A stretch of 64,000 nt of DNA from Watersipora subatra (lineage: Eukaryota; Bryozoa; Gymnolaemata; Cheilostomatida; Watersiporidae): NCBI RefSeq assembly GCF_963576615.1, contig NC_088710.1, positions 992,001 through 1,056,000 of the forward strand, written 5' to 3'. A program made the position numbers and the translations under genes. A model generated the notes under the pieces. The model made no database searches. It worked only from the letters and a program-made list of their open reading frames with translations, and was not told where the DNA came from. This document shows, piece after piece, positions 33,471 through 45,074 of the stretch; position 1 is the stretch's first letter, and every line of letters begins with the position of its first letter.

Positions 33471-35689
33471 GTGAAATGTAGGAATTGTAGGAGTAACCTT
33501 GTTGTATTCTTGTAAAGAAATGAGGCCTGAAGTAGTGTAGATTGTAATGTAGTTTATTCACTGACGGAAACACACAACTTGAACTGAAGATGTTGTGGGT
33601 ATTTATATGGAACCAAAAGTAGCTTTATAAATATTGGCTTAGTATATGGTAAAAATACAATAGAGCGCTATATGGCTATCTTGCCTCAGATGTAAACAGA
33701 ATTGTTATAAGCAAAAGGATTACTATAGCCATAAACTATTATCTCATAATTGTCACAATCCCTTATAGCTCAATAGCCATAACAAACCTGTAACTATAAA
33801 AGGTGCTTGGCACCTTGCCTATTATTCCTACCTAGGCGTTTACGAGCTTTCTTCTCCTCTGCTCTTTTTCCCCACATCCTCTGTTTATTTTCTCTGATAG
33901 ATGTTGTATGCTCTTGCTTACTCTCTTCCAAATCTCTCACAACAGTTTCAACCTGTACTAGACGCGTTTTCAAAACATTCACTTTCTCTTGGGTTAGCCG
34001 TATCTTCTCTGTGAGAGCCTGCTCTGCATGTGTGTCCTCTCTTTTTTGTCTGCTTAACCTTTCCCTGTCATGGCACAGCTCTGAAAATAACGAGAATATG
34101 TAGCTTTGATATTTTTAAAACAGATACCTTAGTAGGATAATACTGACAGATTAGGGACGGATACTTGCATATCAAACACACCAGCTTCCCAATAATCTGA
34201 GTATATAGTCACCTGTGTAAAAGTAAACATTTATAAAAATAACCATAAATATATACAGGTTTACATGTACTATAGGTGCATCAAAGAGATAAATATTAAC
34301 CTACAGAACTTGAAGTGTACCCATATGTGGGCTTCTTGATTTAATGAATATGTATGCATAGGCCATGTGGACATACAGTCTTAGAGTATGCACAGCTTTT
34401 GCTCTCACACATGTACATGATTGCATGCGGTATACGCACTTAGACTAAGCAGTCATGGAATCATATATTTATACACATTTTTATAATGTATGCATCAAGC
34501 ATATCTGCATCAGAACTGTTAATTATTATTCTTGCAAACGCTGAGAGAGAAGGCAACAAAACTGAAATAACAATAAAAACACAGTCTATATCTGCATGCT
34601 ATATGATGCCACGCAAACACGCTACCCTATTTTATAAGTCTATACAATTGCTAAATAATTTTACTATAATGTACACGATGTTAACAATATTTAAAAATCA
34701 TTCACCTCGATATTCAGGAGAATTAAGGTTATTAGAAAGGATTTCCAATCTCAGATTTACCCTCGTCAGCTCATGATCTGTCACTCGCTGCCGCTGTTGA
34801 GTAATTCTTAACCGCTGCTCATCCTTTTCCTGCTGTGAGGTCAAACCTTCAATATCGTTTTCAATATCTTCATTATCTATTGTGGTTCGTCTAGTGGCTT
34901 CAGGCAATCTTTCTTGCACTTCTATGTGCACTTCATTATGGTCTACCAAGCCTGCAAATTGTATCAGTAAAATTATATAAAAATGTAAAAGAAATGGAAT
35001 ATATTTGTACTGCATGGAAGCCATGCTAACTCACATAAAGGTATTACACTTAATTCAATGCTAATATGTTTGCATGTATATAAGATAACTCTAGCATAAA
35101 ACTAGCTCAAGCACCTGTCAAACACTTAAATATTTGTAACAGATTCCATCTACTTAAACATTGTCAATTTTATGTGAATTCAACCAACAGAAAGATTGAC
35201 AAAATTAATCATAGTTTTCAGAAGCTAATTTTTAATTTCTTCTTGAAGTATTTCAACAATTCTCTCCGTTTCTGGAAGCTGGTTCATCCCTCATCTTCTA
35301 ATATCTTAACTAGTCTGGTCATATCAGCAAGGTCTGATTTGGTAACTGGTGGCCGTTCTAGAGATGGGCTAATGGTTTGGCTGAGCTGTGCCATTTCTAT
35401 CAAACATCAGACAGATGAGATGAATTTAATTGATGAGTGTTACTTGTAGTAAGTTCATCTATTGTATACAACATAACCTTGTGTGAGACCTTGTGGTCAC
35501 ACTGCACTATTTAGTGTCACATTTACATAAATATGAATTCTAGTTGAGCAGATAGTCATCTATAGCAAAGTCTGTGTCATGCAGGTAAAGCCACCATTTG
35601 TTTTATCATAATCATTAGAACATTGCCAAATGTATTTTGGTGTCTTGAAGCTTGTTATGAACTCCAGCACAAAATAGTAGGGCCAAATT

Positions 35690-35905
35690 AAGGTCGTGAT
35701 CTGTGTATTGCCATTAGCTGTACACTTAAATAAGGTCATGATGAGTGTATTGTCATTGGCTGTACACTTACATAACATAATGATCACTGTATTGTCATTG
35801 GCTGTACACTTAAATAAGGTCATGATGAGTGTATTGTCATTGGCTGTACACTTAAATAAGGTCATGATCAGTGTAGAGCCATTAGCTGCGTGTTCAAAAT
35901 GAGGT
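35690..35905. repeat. 42-bp minisatellite, intron 1 of left copy
   Basis: Four to five units with GTGTATTGTCATTGGCTGTA; homologous to the array at 55545-55785. Confidence 0.9.
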
Positions 35906-36887
35906 CATTATCATAATTATTAGCATATCGCCGTACTTTAACAATTGTAAATTATACAATATTAAAAATTTTAGAGCAACCAAATTATATCATTATATAA
36001 TAATTATTATTATAAATTATATAACTATTGTATATTAGTATATCATGCTATTAGCTGAAGTTTAATAAAGATCAGCTATTCTATTTGTAAAGGAAATATT
36101 TTGTTTCTTGTAAAAAGTAAGTTTATTTAATAATGTTCAAGCTACTGTGTTGACAGTAAGCTTGTGTATATTGTAAACAGCAATAGAAGCGAGTGGTTCT
36201 ATTAAGCTAGACATTGCGTACATACTTTCTGACTCCATCAAAACATTCAACAAACTATGAAATATTGACTTAAAATAACTTTGACCAGTTTATTTGAAAA
36301 AAATTTATAAAACAAAAACGCAGCGCCTGCATGATATATGAAAATAAAATTTACTGAAATACATGTATTTATGAAAGGAACCATTAACTGTGTAAGGTGG
36401 TTTAAGTAGGACTTAAACAATAGACAGAATTCATAGAGCTGCTAATAATTAAGATCGTGGCTCCAAGCGCTTACTTGTAAAAACAAGTTGTTAAGTAAAC
36501 AATTTTAAATGGCCTGCTTGATTGTAGACGAAAAGGTTTTAGCTGTGCACACATGAAAGAACATTTCTGTAATACAGACAGTCAGCCATTACATATGTCA
36601 GTAGGTCATAGGTCACAGGTATTACACAGGTCATATGTCAGCGTGTGCTGATTTATTAGAATGTAGGGCGCTTGTTTTGTAGGAATATGTAGGATAACCT
36701 GGTTTTCACCCTACACATTACTGAATGCCTTTTAAACAAGGTTACAAAGCTAATCTGCTTAAATATTTGCTTTGAATGTCAAATTAGTTGCATGTTGGAG
36801 CAAATCTATATTTCTCAAAGTTTGTGTATTTGTGGTTGTACATGTCCAGCTATAGCAATTTTCTTAACTTGGAAAAAAGAATCCATA

Positions 36888-36955
36888 AAGCAGAAGATTT
36901 GATCTCGCAATCTCTCATTCCCCAGTCCAAGACCTAACAAACTTAGCCACACGAG
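36888..36955 (-). mobile_element. tRNA-like SINE head, left duplicate
   Basis: The minus strand reads TGGCTAAGTTTGTTAGG (A-box-like) and GCGAGATCAAATCTTC (B-box-like). The same relic is at about 56608-56675 in the right duplicate. Confidence 0.4.
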
Positions 36956-37164
36956 ATTGATAGGTTTGCTAGGCGATATATGTCACTATGCGGGAGCAAA
37001 TACACTACGCTTTTGGTCCCGATGCAAAGTGATTGCTTAGCGTCACGAAGAGGGTTAGTTCTTATTAGAAAGCTTACTCAAGTTATCCATTGGCAATGTG
37101 CCAGGCTAATAGCGATGTGCCAGGCAACTCTCATTACCTCTCATTGTTTATAAGCTGATTTTTA

Positions 37165-37195
37165 ATACCCGGGCAACGCCGGGTAGCACAACTAG
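37165..37195 (+). mobile_element. Helitron-like 3' terminus, left duplicate
   Basis: ACCCGGGCAACGCCGGGT forms a GC-rich hairpin in AT-rich DNA, then AGCACAA and CTAG followed by T. This is the layout of Helitron 3' ends. The body upstream is not delimited and shows no Rep/helicase. Confidence 0.55.
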
Positions 37196-39699
37196 TATTT
37201 TTATATAATTACAACGTATCTTCATTATTCATTTCAGAGTAACGAAAAGACAACAAGTACTTCCAGTATTTTTTATGGTAATAAAAAACAACAAATAAGA
37301 AATAATAACAAGGCATAAAACTAAAAAAGAAAAAAACAAAATTGATGTAAAGAGGAAACTAACAATAGTAATAATTGTACAAAATGAGTTCATTTTGTTA
37401 TTTTATTCTATAGAACTTCAAATGAGAGCAAAGGCTCATCAATGCTTCAGTTTATTGGTAGAGTGAGCGATATGAATATCAACAGACACCATGTAACTCA
37501 CTCTGATTTACACTAGAGATCACTTAAATTACTTCTTTCTAGTTTTTGCATTTTACTTAAATTTTTATAAATCTCTTTACTTTTACTTTCAAACTGTAAT
37601 ACTTCATCAAACTTTGAATGTTGCGACAAATATTTGTTCAAACTTTGCGCTCTATCAAAAACTTCACACAGCGATGTGGTCATAAGTTAAGTCTTGACTT
37701 TGTTTGTTACCACGGCAACTGTTGCTGCTTGGTGTATAACAAGATAGCATAAATTTATGTTTCTAAAGACTGCATGAAAAACATTTGCCAGTTCGATAAA
37801 TCTCATTGTTGTATAAGCTGGTTTGTTTTTAAGGGTTAGGAGAGAACTAACTATCAGCTGTCTTAAAGGTTTCTATATTTTGATCTCATACTCCAGTCAA
37901 ATATAATGAGCCAGTAGGAGCTTTTCTCTTATTTTAAATTGGAATTAGATAGCACACGTGCTCTTTGAGTAAGGCCCTATGGCTGACCAAATTCCTCACC
38001 TATCTTGAAGCTAGTAGATTCATCTCTAAATAAATCCACCACAATGACTTACAATACAGAGAAAAATTTTTAATTGACATACTGACCAGCTTCAGCTTCT
38101 TCCTTTTTCTGCCGAAGAAAATTGAGAGCTTCCTGACAGTCATTGTTTTCAGCGACGTTCTCCGCAGTTTCGTTTGAGCTATTTCTGGCATCGAGCAGGT
38201 ACAACTTCTGTTCAGGTGTTCGGTCATTGACTATAAGCTCAAGATGGTCCACACGATTCCTTTTGGCTGCTTCGTGAAAGGCTGTCTGTCCATCGTTATC
38301 CGACGCACTCAGAAGATCAAATCTTTGTTCTACCGGCACCAGATTCACGATTGTTCGGAGCTCACTCAACATGCCTGCTCCATAATGAACCAATGTTCGA
38401 CCTTGACTGTCTCTCTCTTTCTGAACATCACATTGTCGACTTTCTCGCACTCCATATAGCAACTTTGTTAGAAACATTTGATTACTGTTTACTGCTGCCA
38501 AATGAAGAGATGTTTGTCCCGAACTATTTCTGACAGCCACAAGATCTGATATGTCGACTGGTGTTAAACATTGCTTTTCGAAACCTTTTTTACTGTTTTC
38601 TGCTAGCCAATGAATTGGTGCCTTGCCAGACTCGTCGAGTTGAGTCAGGGCATCATACTTTGAGTCATCTGGGTAATTGCGAAGCAAGGTGCAGGCGGTT
38701 GACGAATCGGCCTTTTTAGACGCTGCCACTAGTAAAGTGCTGTTGCCGCTGCCATATCGATGGGTGAGAACTTCACTTACTTTATCAGGAATAGTAGCTA
38801 GTACGAGCTCAAGCATATCAACCTTTTCAAATGTTACGATTTCCCTCAGAGCTGAGTAGATGTTAGTCGGTTGCCCAGTTTGAGCAACTAGTTCTGATCT
38901 CTCCTCTTCAGGTATGTAAGAAAGCAGAAGTTGCATAACTTCAGGCCGGCTTCCTGATGCAGCGCAGAAAATGGCATTTCTTCCGTTGCCGTTTCGAGAG
39001 GTTATCAGTGAGATTTGGCTTTCACCCTCCGGTACACTACCTAAAAGAGTTTCTATGGTGCCTGTTTGTCCCAAAGTGACAGCATTCCGCAAAGCTGTAA
39101 GGCCCCCAGGATGCAAGTTTTGCGACAATATTTCCAATTTATCTTCATCCGAAATATATTTCAAAAGATTTTCTAGCCTTTCATTTTGTGGCTGCTCCCC
39201 GTCATTTGCGTATCGTCGTAGTAGCTGTGTCAAAGTTTCTGCAGCATTTTCTTTTTGTTCCGCCATTGCTAAAGGATTTTAGGTAACTGGCTGTTTATTT
39301 GTCACCCTGTCAGAAACTCTATTTTATTATTGTCCAAGAGTTAAGTATTTACACGAGTTATCCACTTCAGCTTCTTTCTTTAAATCTCTACTTGAACAAA
39401 TATAACTGTTTGTGAAAGTACTTTAAGTTTTTAGCTTCTCTTATTCTCTTGTTTAATTAGCACTCTCATTTAGCCTTCATTCCACTTGTTAGCCATAATT
39501 CTTTACGTTGCTCTGTTTCTTAGTGACTGGTAAAAAATTGAACATTCAAGCCCATTTGTAAAGGATCAGAAAGTTTTTAATAAGGACACGAAGTAAAAGA
39601 AGCTCTTGTTTTAAGTTCTTCTGGTTATGCCTGCAATCTGTTTGCTATTTAATTAAGTAATCAATTAATTTAGCATATTTAATTAAATATATATAAATC

Positions 39700-41400
39700 T
39701 CAAAGTTTGTCATCTTATGTCATCATTCGATATTTGTCCAGCGGTTAAAATCTCGGAATGAAAAATCAGCTTAATATTAGTATAGAACCCATGAAGAGTG
39801 CAACTGCCAGTGTGTAATCACCCTCACCTAACCACAAGGCCAAGCCGTTCTTATCATTCCCATCGTTCATACCATATACTCTGTATCTTTTTCGTGATTA
39901 CACATGCTAAATGTGCACTTTTTATTATTAATTAATATTAATTTTTGGATTTGTTATTTTTTTTGAAATTGTTTAAAAAAATTTTTTTCGCCACCATCAC
40001 AATATTTTTAATTTGTATTTTTCTAATGTGCCATTTTAATTTCTAATGTTCCGTTAGACCCCCATTTTTAGTTTTTCCTAAGCTTCGATTACTAAAACTG
40101 TAAAGACTAAATAATTTTCACGTGGACAATTGTATTATTTCGAGTAGGAAAAGCCTTTAAATTCTTTTTCCATTCGGCCAGACAAAGTACAAAAAACAGG
40201 CCGATTTCTCATTTTTACGTTTGGGCCAGCATCGAGAGGTACCGGTATCGTTGTATTCAAAGTTTTGATGGACAGCTTCTGCTGGAACAGTAACCTTTTT
40301 TATACACACACACTTCTATGCAATGATTGTTATTATTAATTCAACATATTTAGAATTTTTATTTTGTTTACTCAGTTCACATTAGTTATATCAGTACCAA
40401 ATTATTTTTCGTTGTAATCGTAGCAAAACAGACTTGAAGAATAGAGAAAGCATGATATTATTATGCTTTATTAGTTATCTTGAGGTGTTGAATGTTATAA
40501 AAAAGAATCAAGGAGATTGACCCACCAGAAGCTGAGATATAGCCAGCCAAACACAGGTCTACCTAGTAACGAATCAGAGGAAAACATTTCAAAATCCCGA
40601 GAATTGTGACGTATGAAATCGACTTATTGGACACATGCCGGAGTTGCGCACCCTTACCGCCATTCCGTACCTATGCTGATTGTTTTTAGTAGAGCAGGAA
40701 CATGAACTTATATTTCAGCCTTTTCCTTCGGAGGGTGGGCTACTCAAACTAAGATGTTTTATAGTCAGAAATTTATGCTGAATTCAATTATAATGTTTCT
40801 ACACCTATGTGTTTGCACATTTCTGAGCTAGGGAGCACTTTCGAAATGGGAGGGGGCAACTCCAAGTTTGGTTGGAAAACCTTACATATCAAACAAAGAA
40901 AACTATTTTATAATCTCAAAAATTAATAAATGCTTTTATTTGAGATTAAGTGAGTCAGTTCTCAGCATTCCTTAACCCATGCCAAGGATGCAGCAAGACC
41001 GCTTGGTTCACTGTCTTGATTAGTTTGTGAATGAAACCCTAGTCAGAGTGACTAAACTTCAATATGAGACAGCCATACAGTATTCAAACAGATGGTTAAT
41101 ATTAGAAGAAGAAAGCATTCAATGTGAAATTGCTCAAAAAGTGCTAACCATTGAGAACTTCGATGAGAGTTCAGACTTGTTGTCATTATGCCTGTTATAA
41201 AAAGTATTGTAACAAACTCGTTTTGGAAAGAGCTGAGAAAAGACATGAAAAGAGACAAAAAAATGTGATACAGCATAAAAGGTGAGATTAGATATTTATA
41301 ACTTTACAAATTCATGATGATTACTCCAAGATGATGGTACTTTGGTGAGAGAAAAAAAAAACATTTTCATTTCTGTCTGCACATTTTTTGAGCAGCAAAA
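39700..41400. other. Spacer between left duplicate and CXC-family relic
   Basis: AT-rich. A tRNA-like SINE relic may lie at about 39775-39855 on the minus strand (TGGCCTTGTGGTTAGGTGA, then GGGTTCTATACTAA). 40500-40870 looks like a conserved dispersed repeat, but I cannot name it. No gene supported. Confidence 0.35.
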
Positions 41401-41499
41401 CTAACTCTTTGCAGTTTACATGACGTGTTATAGCCTACAATTTGGACATAAATTTATAGATAAATTACATGTATGATCCTTCTTTGGTTTTTTGCATAC

Positions 41500-43697
41500 G
41501 ACCACACAAACTACACTAGATATGGCACGCTGTACTATGCAGAGATGACTAATCTGAAAGTATAGCGTAGCAAGGTGTATGAGGCTCTTATGAAGAAGGG
41601 GTATTTTACTTATCAATCACGACATCACTGTCCATTCAGCTCTATCGCTTGTGATCAATCTATTGAGCAAACAGTTAAAAGAAACTCAATGTCTCACGGT
41701 GGAATCACAGGGTTTACCAGGAATCATCGGCCTTTCAATGCTGGACTCTATCTCACCCAGAATGAACAGCTGTACAAACAGACATGAAGAAGATGCTAGT
41801 GCCTGGTGATTCGGATGCCGCAAGTTATGAGATGCGTGAAACGGCATGGAAGGCTGATGAGGAAATGTGGGAAGTCATGAAAGACTCATAACAGCAAGAA
41901 TAAACCTGTTTGCGTTTCAAACCACCAAGCTAGTACATATTACCAGTGGTGTAAAAGCCTCCATTGAAGTGAAGCAGGATCTTGAAATGGCAAATGTGAT
42001 AGAAGAGAAACAGCTTTCAGAATTTGTCCAAAGGAGGTTAAGCACCCAAGAGATTGAGTTCAATGCATCCATCAAGTCAAACAAGCTCAAAACCTTCCCC
42101 ACATTACAATCAGCTAAGAAGAAATCAAAAGAAAAAGTCTTAGAGTGTTCGCACAGCCTGTTTGAGAATTTGTTAGTGATCAACAAACAGCGTAACTTGG
42201 ATTTGAGAAAAGTGTTATCATTCTCTCTTGGCAACATCAGCTGGTCCCTGGCTAACTCTGATGGCTCTATATTGAAAACTGCCAAGTCGGCTCTGATGGC
42301 TGCTGTTGAGGAAGATGTTGATGATCAACCATCAATCTATGTTAACCAGAATCAGCTACTATTCTTTGACACTGTTGTGGTTGTTGCTATGGCTGAAATT
42401 CAGACCCTGAAAGCTCCTCCAACTTTTGGCATGATTGCAAGTCAGCTTTTGCAACGGATAGTTAGTATTGCAAACGTACATCACACATGTCCTGTGGATT
42501 TTGTTTGTGACACATACCTTGATATCAGCATTAAAGGAGGTGAGAGAAGTCATAGAAGTGTGAAAGGAAGGCAGAAGGTTGCTGTGTTTAGTCCAACTAA
42601 TCAGTGCCAAAAAGGTCTGAATTTTTAGCAGATGGCTCAAACAAGACTGCCCTAGTGAAATTTTTAAGGATACATGGAGGAAGTCAACTGTGAAGCAGAA
42701 ACTAGATCTTGTAACAGCTTTTTCTCAAGAATGCCACATGATCAGCTATGACCTTGATGGATCAATCGCTGTAAGCCAAATAGATAGTTTGACATCAGAC
42801 CACGAGGAAGCAGATACGCGCATGTTATCACATATCGCAAAGATAATAGAAGACAAACCCAGCTCAAAAGTTGTAGTCAAGTGCCAGGACACAAATGTTT
42901 TCCTAAGCTGTCTATCTCTAGTGGATGAGCTGCCATCACAAAAACTCATTTACTGCTGTGGTAAGAAGCAGTTGAGATATGTAAACAGGCTGTCTGTCTA
43001 CTGTCCTCACACCCGAATGATGCAAAGCACTGCTCGGGCTCCATGCTCTAAGTGGATGCGACAGTGTACGCGCATTCTATTCCAACGGAAAGATAACTTT
43101 CTTCAAGCTGCTAAAGAACAATATTGAATTCTGTAACACACTGAAATCATTGGGAGCAGATTTTGAAATTGTTGGTGCAATAAGATAATCTATTGAGACA
43201 TTCATATGCATATTATATGGTGAAGAGACAAATTCCATCAATGAAGCAAGGTATAAGATCTTCTGCTCACCGTCTCGCACATCACAACCAAACCTACCAC
43301 CCACACTAGATGAGTTAAATCTCCATACATCTAAGGCTGCCTATCAGGCCGCAATATGGAAAAGAACCAAGCAAATCATCATCAATGCCCCATCCCCCAG
43401 CAACATGGATGGTTTATCGAAGATGGAGAGCTTAAAGCTAGATGGATAACACAACAACCAGCACCTCCTGATGTGCTCGTGGACATGTTTTGTCGATGCA
43501 AAACTGGGTGCCAGTCTCGTCGCTGTCAGTGCAACAATACAGATCTCAAGTGTACGGACATGTGCAGAAGCAGCTGCTGTAGCAATAGAAATAAAGAGGA
43601 TGGAGATGAAGGTAGTGACGCAGAAGACTCAGATGACTGTGAATTAGAAGGTTATTATTCGAGTAGTATTGTAACCAAAGGTGCACTTCATGTTTGA
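41500..43697 (+). pseudogene. Broken gene of a repetitive CXC-domain family (SHEEADTRM type)
   Basis: Pieces in order: about 41575-41787 with ACDQSIEQTVKR and HGGITGFTRN; 41867-42628 with a conserved middle region; 42690-43127 with DHEEADTRMLSHIA followed by KCQDTNVFLSCLSLVDELP; and 43356-43697 with a cysteine cluster CRCKTGCQSRRCQCN, CTDMCRSSCC resembling the Tesmin/TSO1 CXC fold. From memory, proteins with this same order (EQ...GITG, SHEEADTRM, DTDVLVLL, CXC) are abundant and repetitive in cnidarian and mollusc gene sets and behave like mobile sequences, but I do not know their mechanism. The EADTR and DTD-like motifs recall metal-binding nuclease folds; this is inference. The coding frame is broken in several places, so it looks like an old, dead copy. 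Confidence 0.6.
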
Positions 43698-44540
43698 TTA
43701 GAATACATATGTGTCACACCGTATAAAAGACTGACTAATTGTGATTTCACTTGCCTAATAAAGTAAACGGTTCAACATAATAAGCATTAATGATGAATAT
43801 ATGCATACTAAAATGTTAAATATACATGATCTGAGTCTTTAAAAATACTTTACATTTTATTTTGCAGATCTGTAATGATATAAGAGTTACAGAATAACAA
43901 GGACCAACTGTAAAGCTACCACAATATCACCCAAACTGGGAATACATAATATTATATAATACAATTCTAATTTTATAATATTTGAAGAATAAATATTTTA
44001 ATGTTATCAGAATTGATTCCAACTTAGGTTATTGCTAATTATTTAGTATTTATATGCCATTTTCATTATTACATTGTTGGTAGAAGCACATGAAACATTA
44101 CAGACATTTATTTAATTAAAATAATATATTAATTAAGTTGCTCAAAAATGAACAATCTAAGAGGTGTAGAAACCAGATATTTGAAATCAGCTCAAAATTC
44201 TGATCTAGATGCCACTCTAGATGCTCGGTCGACTCCCTTTACCACTTTCTTTACTCCCCTTCCTATTTTTTTCTCTCATCCCTCTCTCCTCTTCCTCCCC
44301 CTTTTTCTCCAGCATATATTCACCAGTACAAAAAGAAAAACATCACACATAGACTCAGAGATACTTTAAACTTTTTTGGTTCAAACTCATCATATATTTA
44401 GCACAATACAAAGTAAAAGTATGCTACATAAAAAGTGAGATTGAAAGAGCGGAAAAGCGTAAAAATTATTTAACACACTTCTAGACAAATGTATTTTAAC
44501 CCATATTATGGCTGTAGCTGCTTTAGTAACAGAAGGGACA
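43698..44540. other. AT-rich spacer, no gene seen
   Basis: Includes a pyrimidine-rich tract at about 44235-44310 (CTCCTCTTCCTCCCCCTTTT) and otherwise low-complexity AT-rich DNA. Confidence 0.5.
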
Positions 44541-45074
44541 GAACATCATAAAAACAAAGAGGAAGAGATTTTTTCAAATGTCCACAAATACATTTTAAAT
44601 TTGCTTTGATATGATTTTGAACATTAAAAGCTAGCAAAAATCTACAAATAAGCTGACATAAAAGAAAACTATAGCGCAAGCAGAAGTGAAAGCGAATGAA
44701 AAAGGAAACTCCTTTCACACACTTACAGACATACATATGAAACTCGAACTGTGTACAGCTGATGGTAACACACCGTTGCAAGTCAGTAAGTAGGAAAAGG
44801 ATATCATGGCATCAATTACAGGGCCTGTGAGGCTCTCTTTGCAGATTCTTTACAGTACTACAGTATTGTACATACTGTTGAGATGGTGGCTTCTGCAATG
44901 GAATATTACAACTAGTAAAACAATGACAACTAATTCTAACAACTTGTCATAAGTTGTAATGCTGCTGTGACATGAGTCATTATACCAACCTGTGTAGTAT
45001 GAGCTATGATACTAACTTGTGTAATATGAGTCATGATACCAACTTGTGTGGTATCATGCCTCATGAATCACTGG

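Larger units (their letters stand above)
31545..39266 (-). pseudogene. Ankyrin - coiled coil - ankyrin gene, left copy (decayed)
   Basis: Exon layout mirrors the right copy: 39266..38087 (393 codons, intact, same length), 35396..about 35227, 34951..34706, 34080..33832 and 33086..31545. Splice sites of exons 1 and 3-5 are conserved and all in phase 1. Three lesions are visible against the right copy: a one-base loss in exon 2 near 35290 that leads to TGA; a TAG at 32865-32863 in exon 5 where the right copy has leucine; and an extra T near 31925 that shifts frame. Exon 2 also lacks the donor used in the right copy. Exon 1 differs at roughly 25-30 of 393 residues from the right copy by eye. Exon 1 alone could still give a truncated ankyrin protein, so loss of function is inferred. 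Confidence 0.8.
30640..39700. repeat. Segmental duplication, left copy
   Basis: Matches about 44540-45060 plus 51285-59400 in the same orientation. The matched material includes shared non-coding stretches, introns, microsatellites and the ankyrin gene. The right copy is interrupted by a retroelement. Sequence similarity is high throughout, but array lengths differ. Confidence 0.9.

Noticed and set aside
38244-39282. Plus-strand frames of 60-103 codons (also 57904-58981)
   Set aside because: Antisense shadows of ankyrin exon 1.
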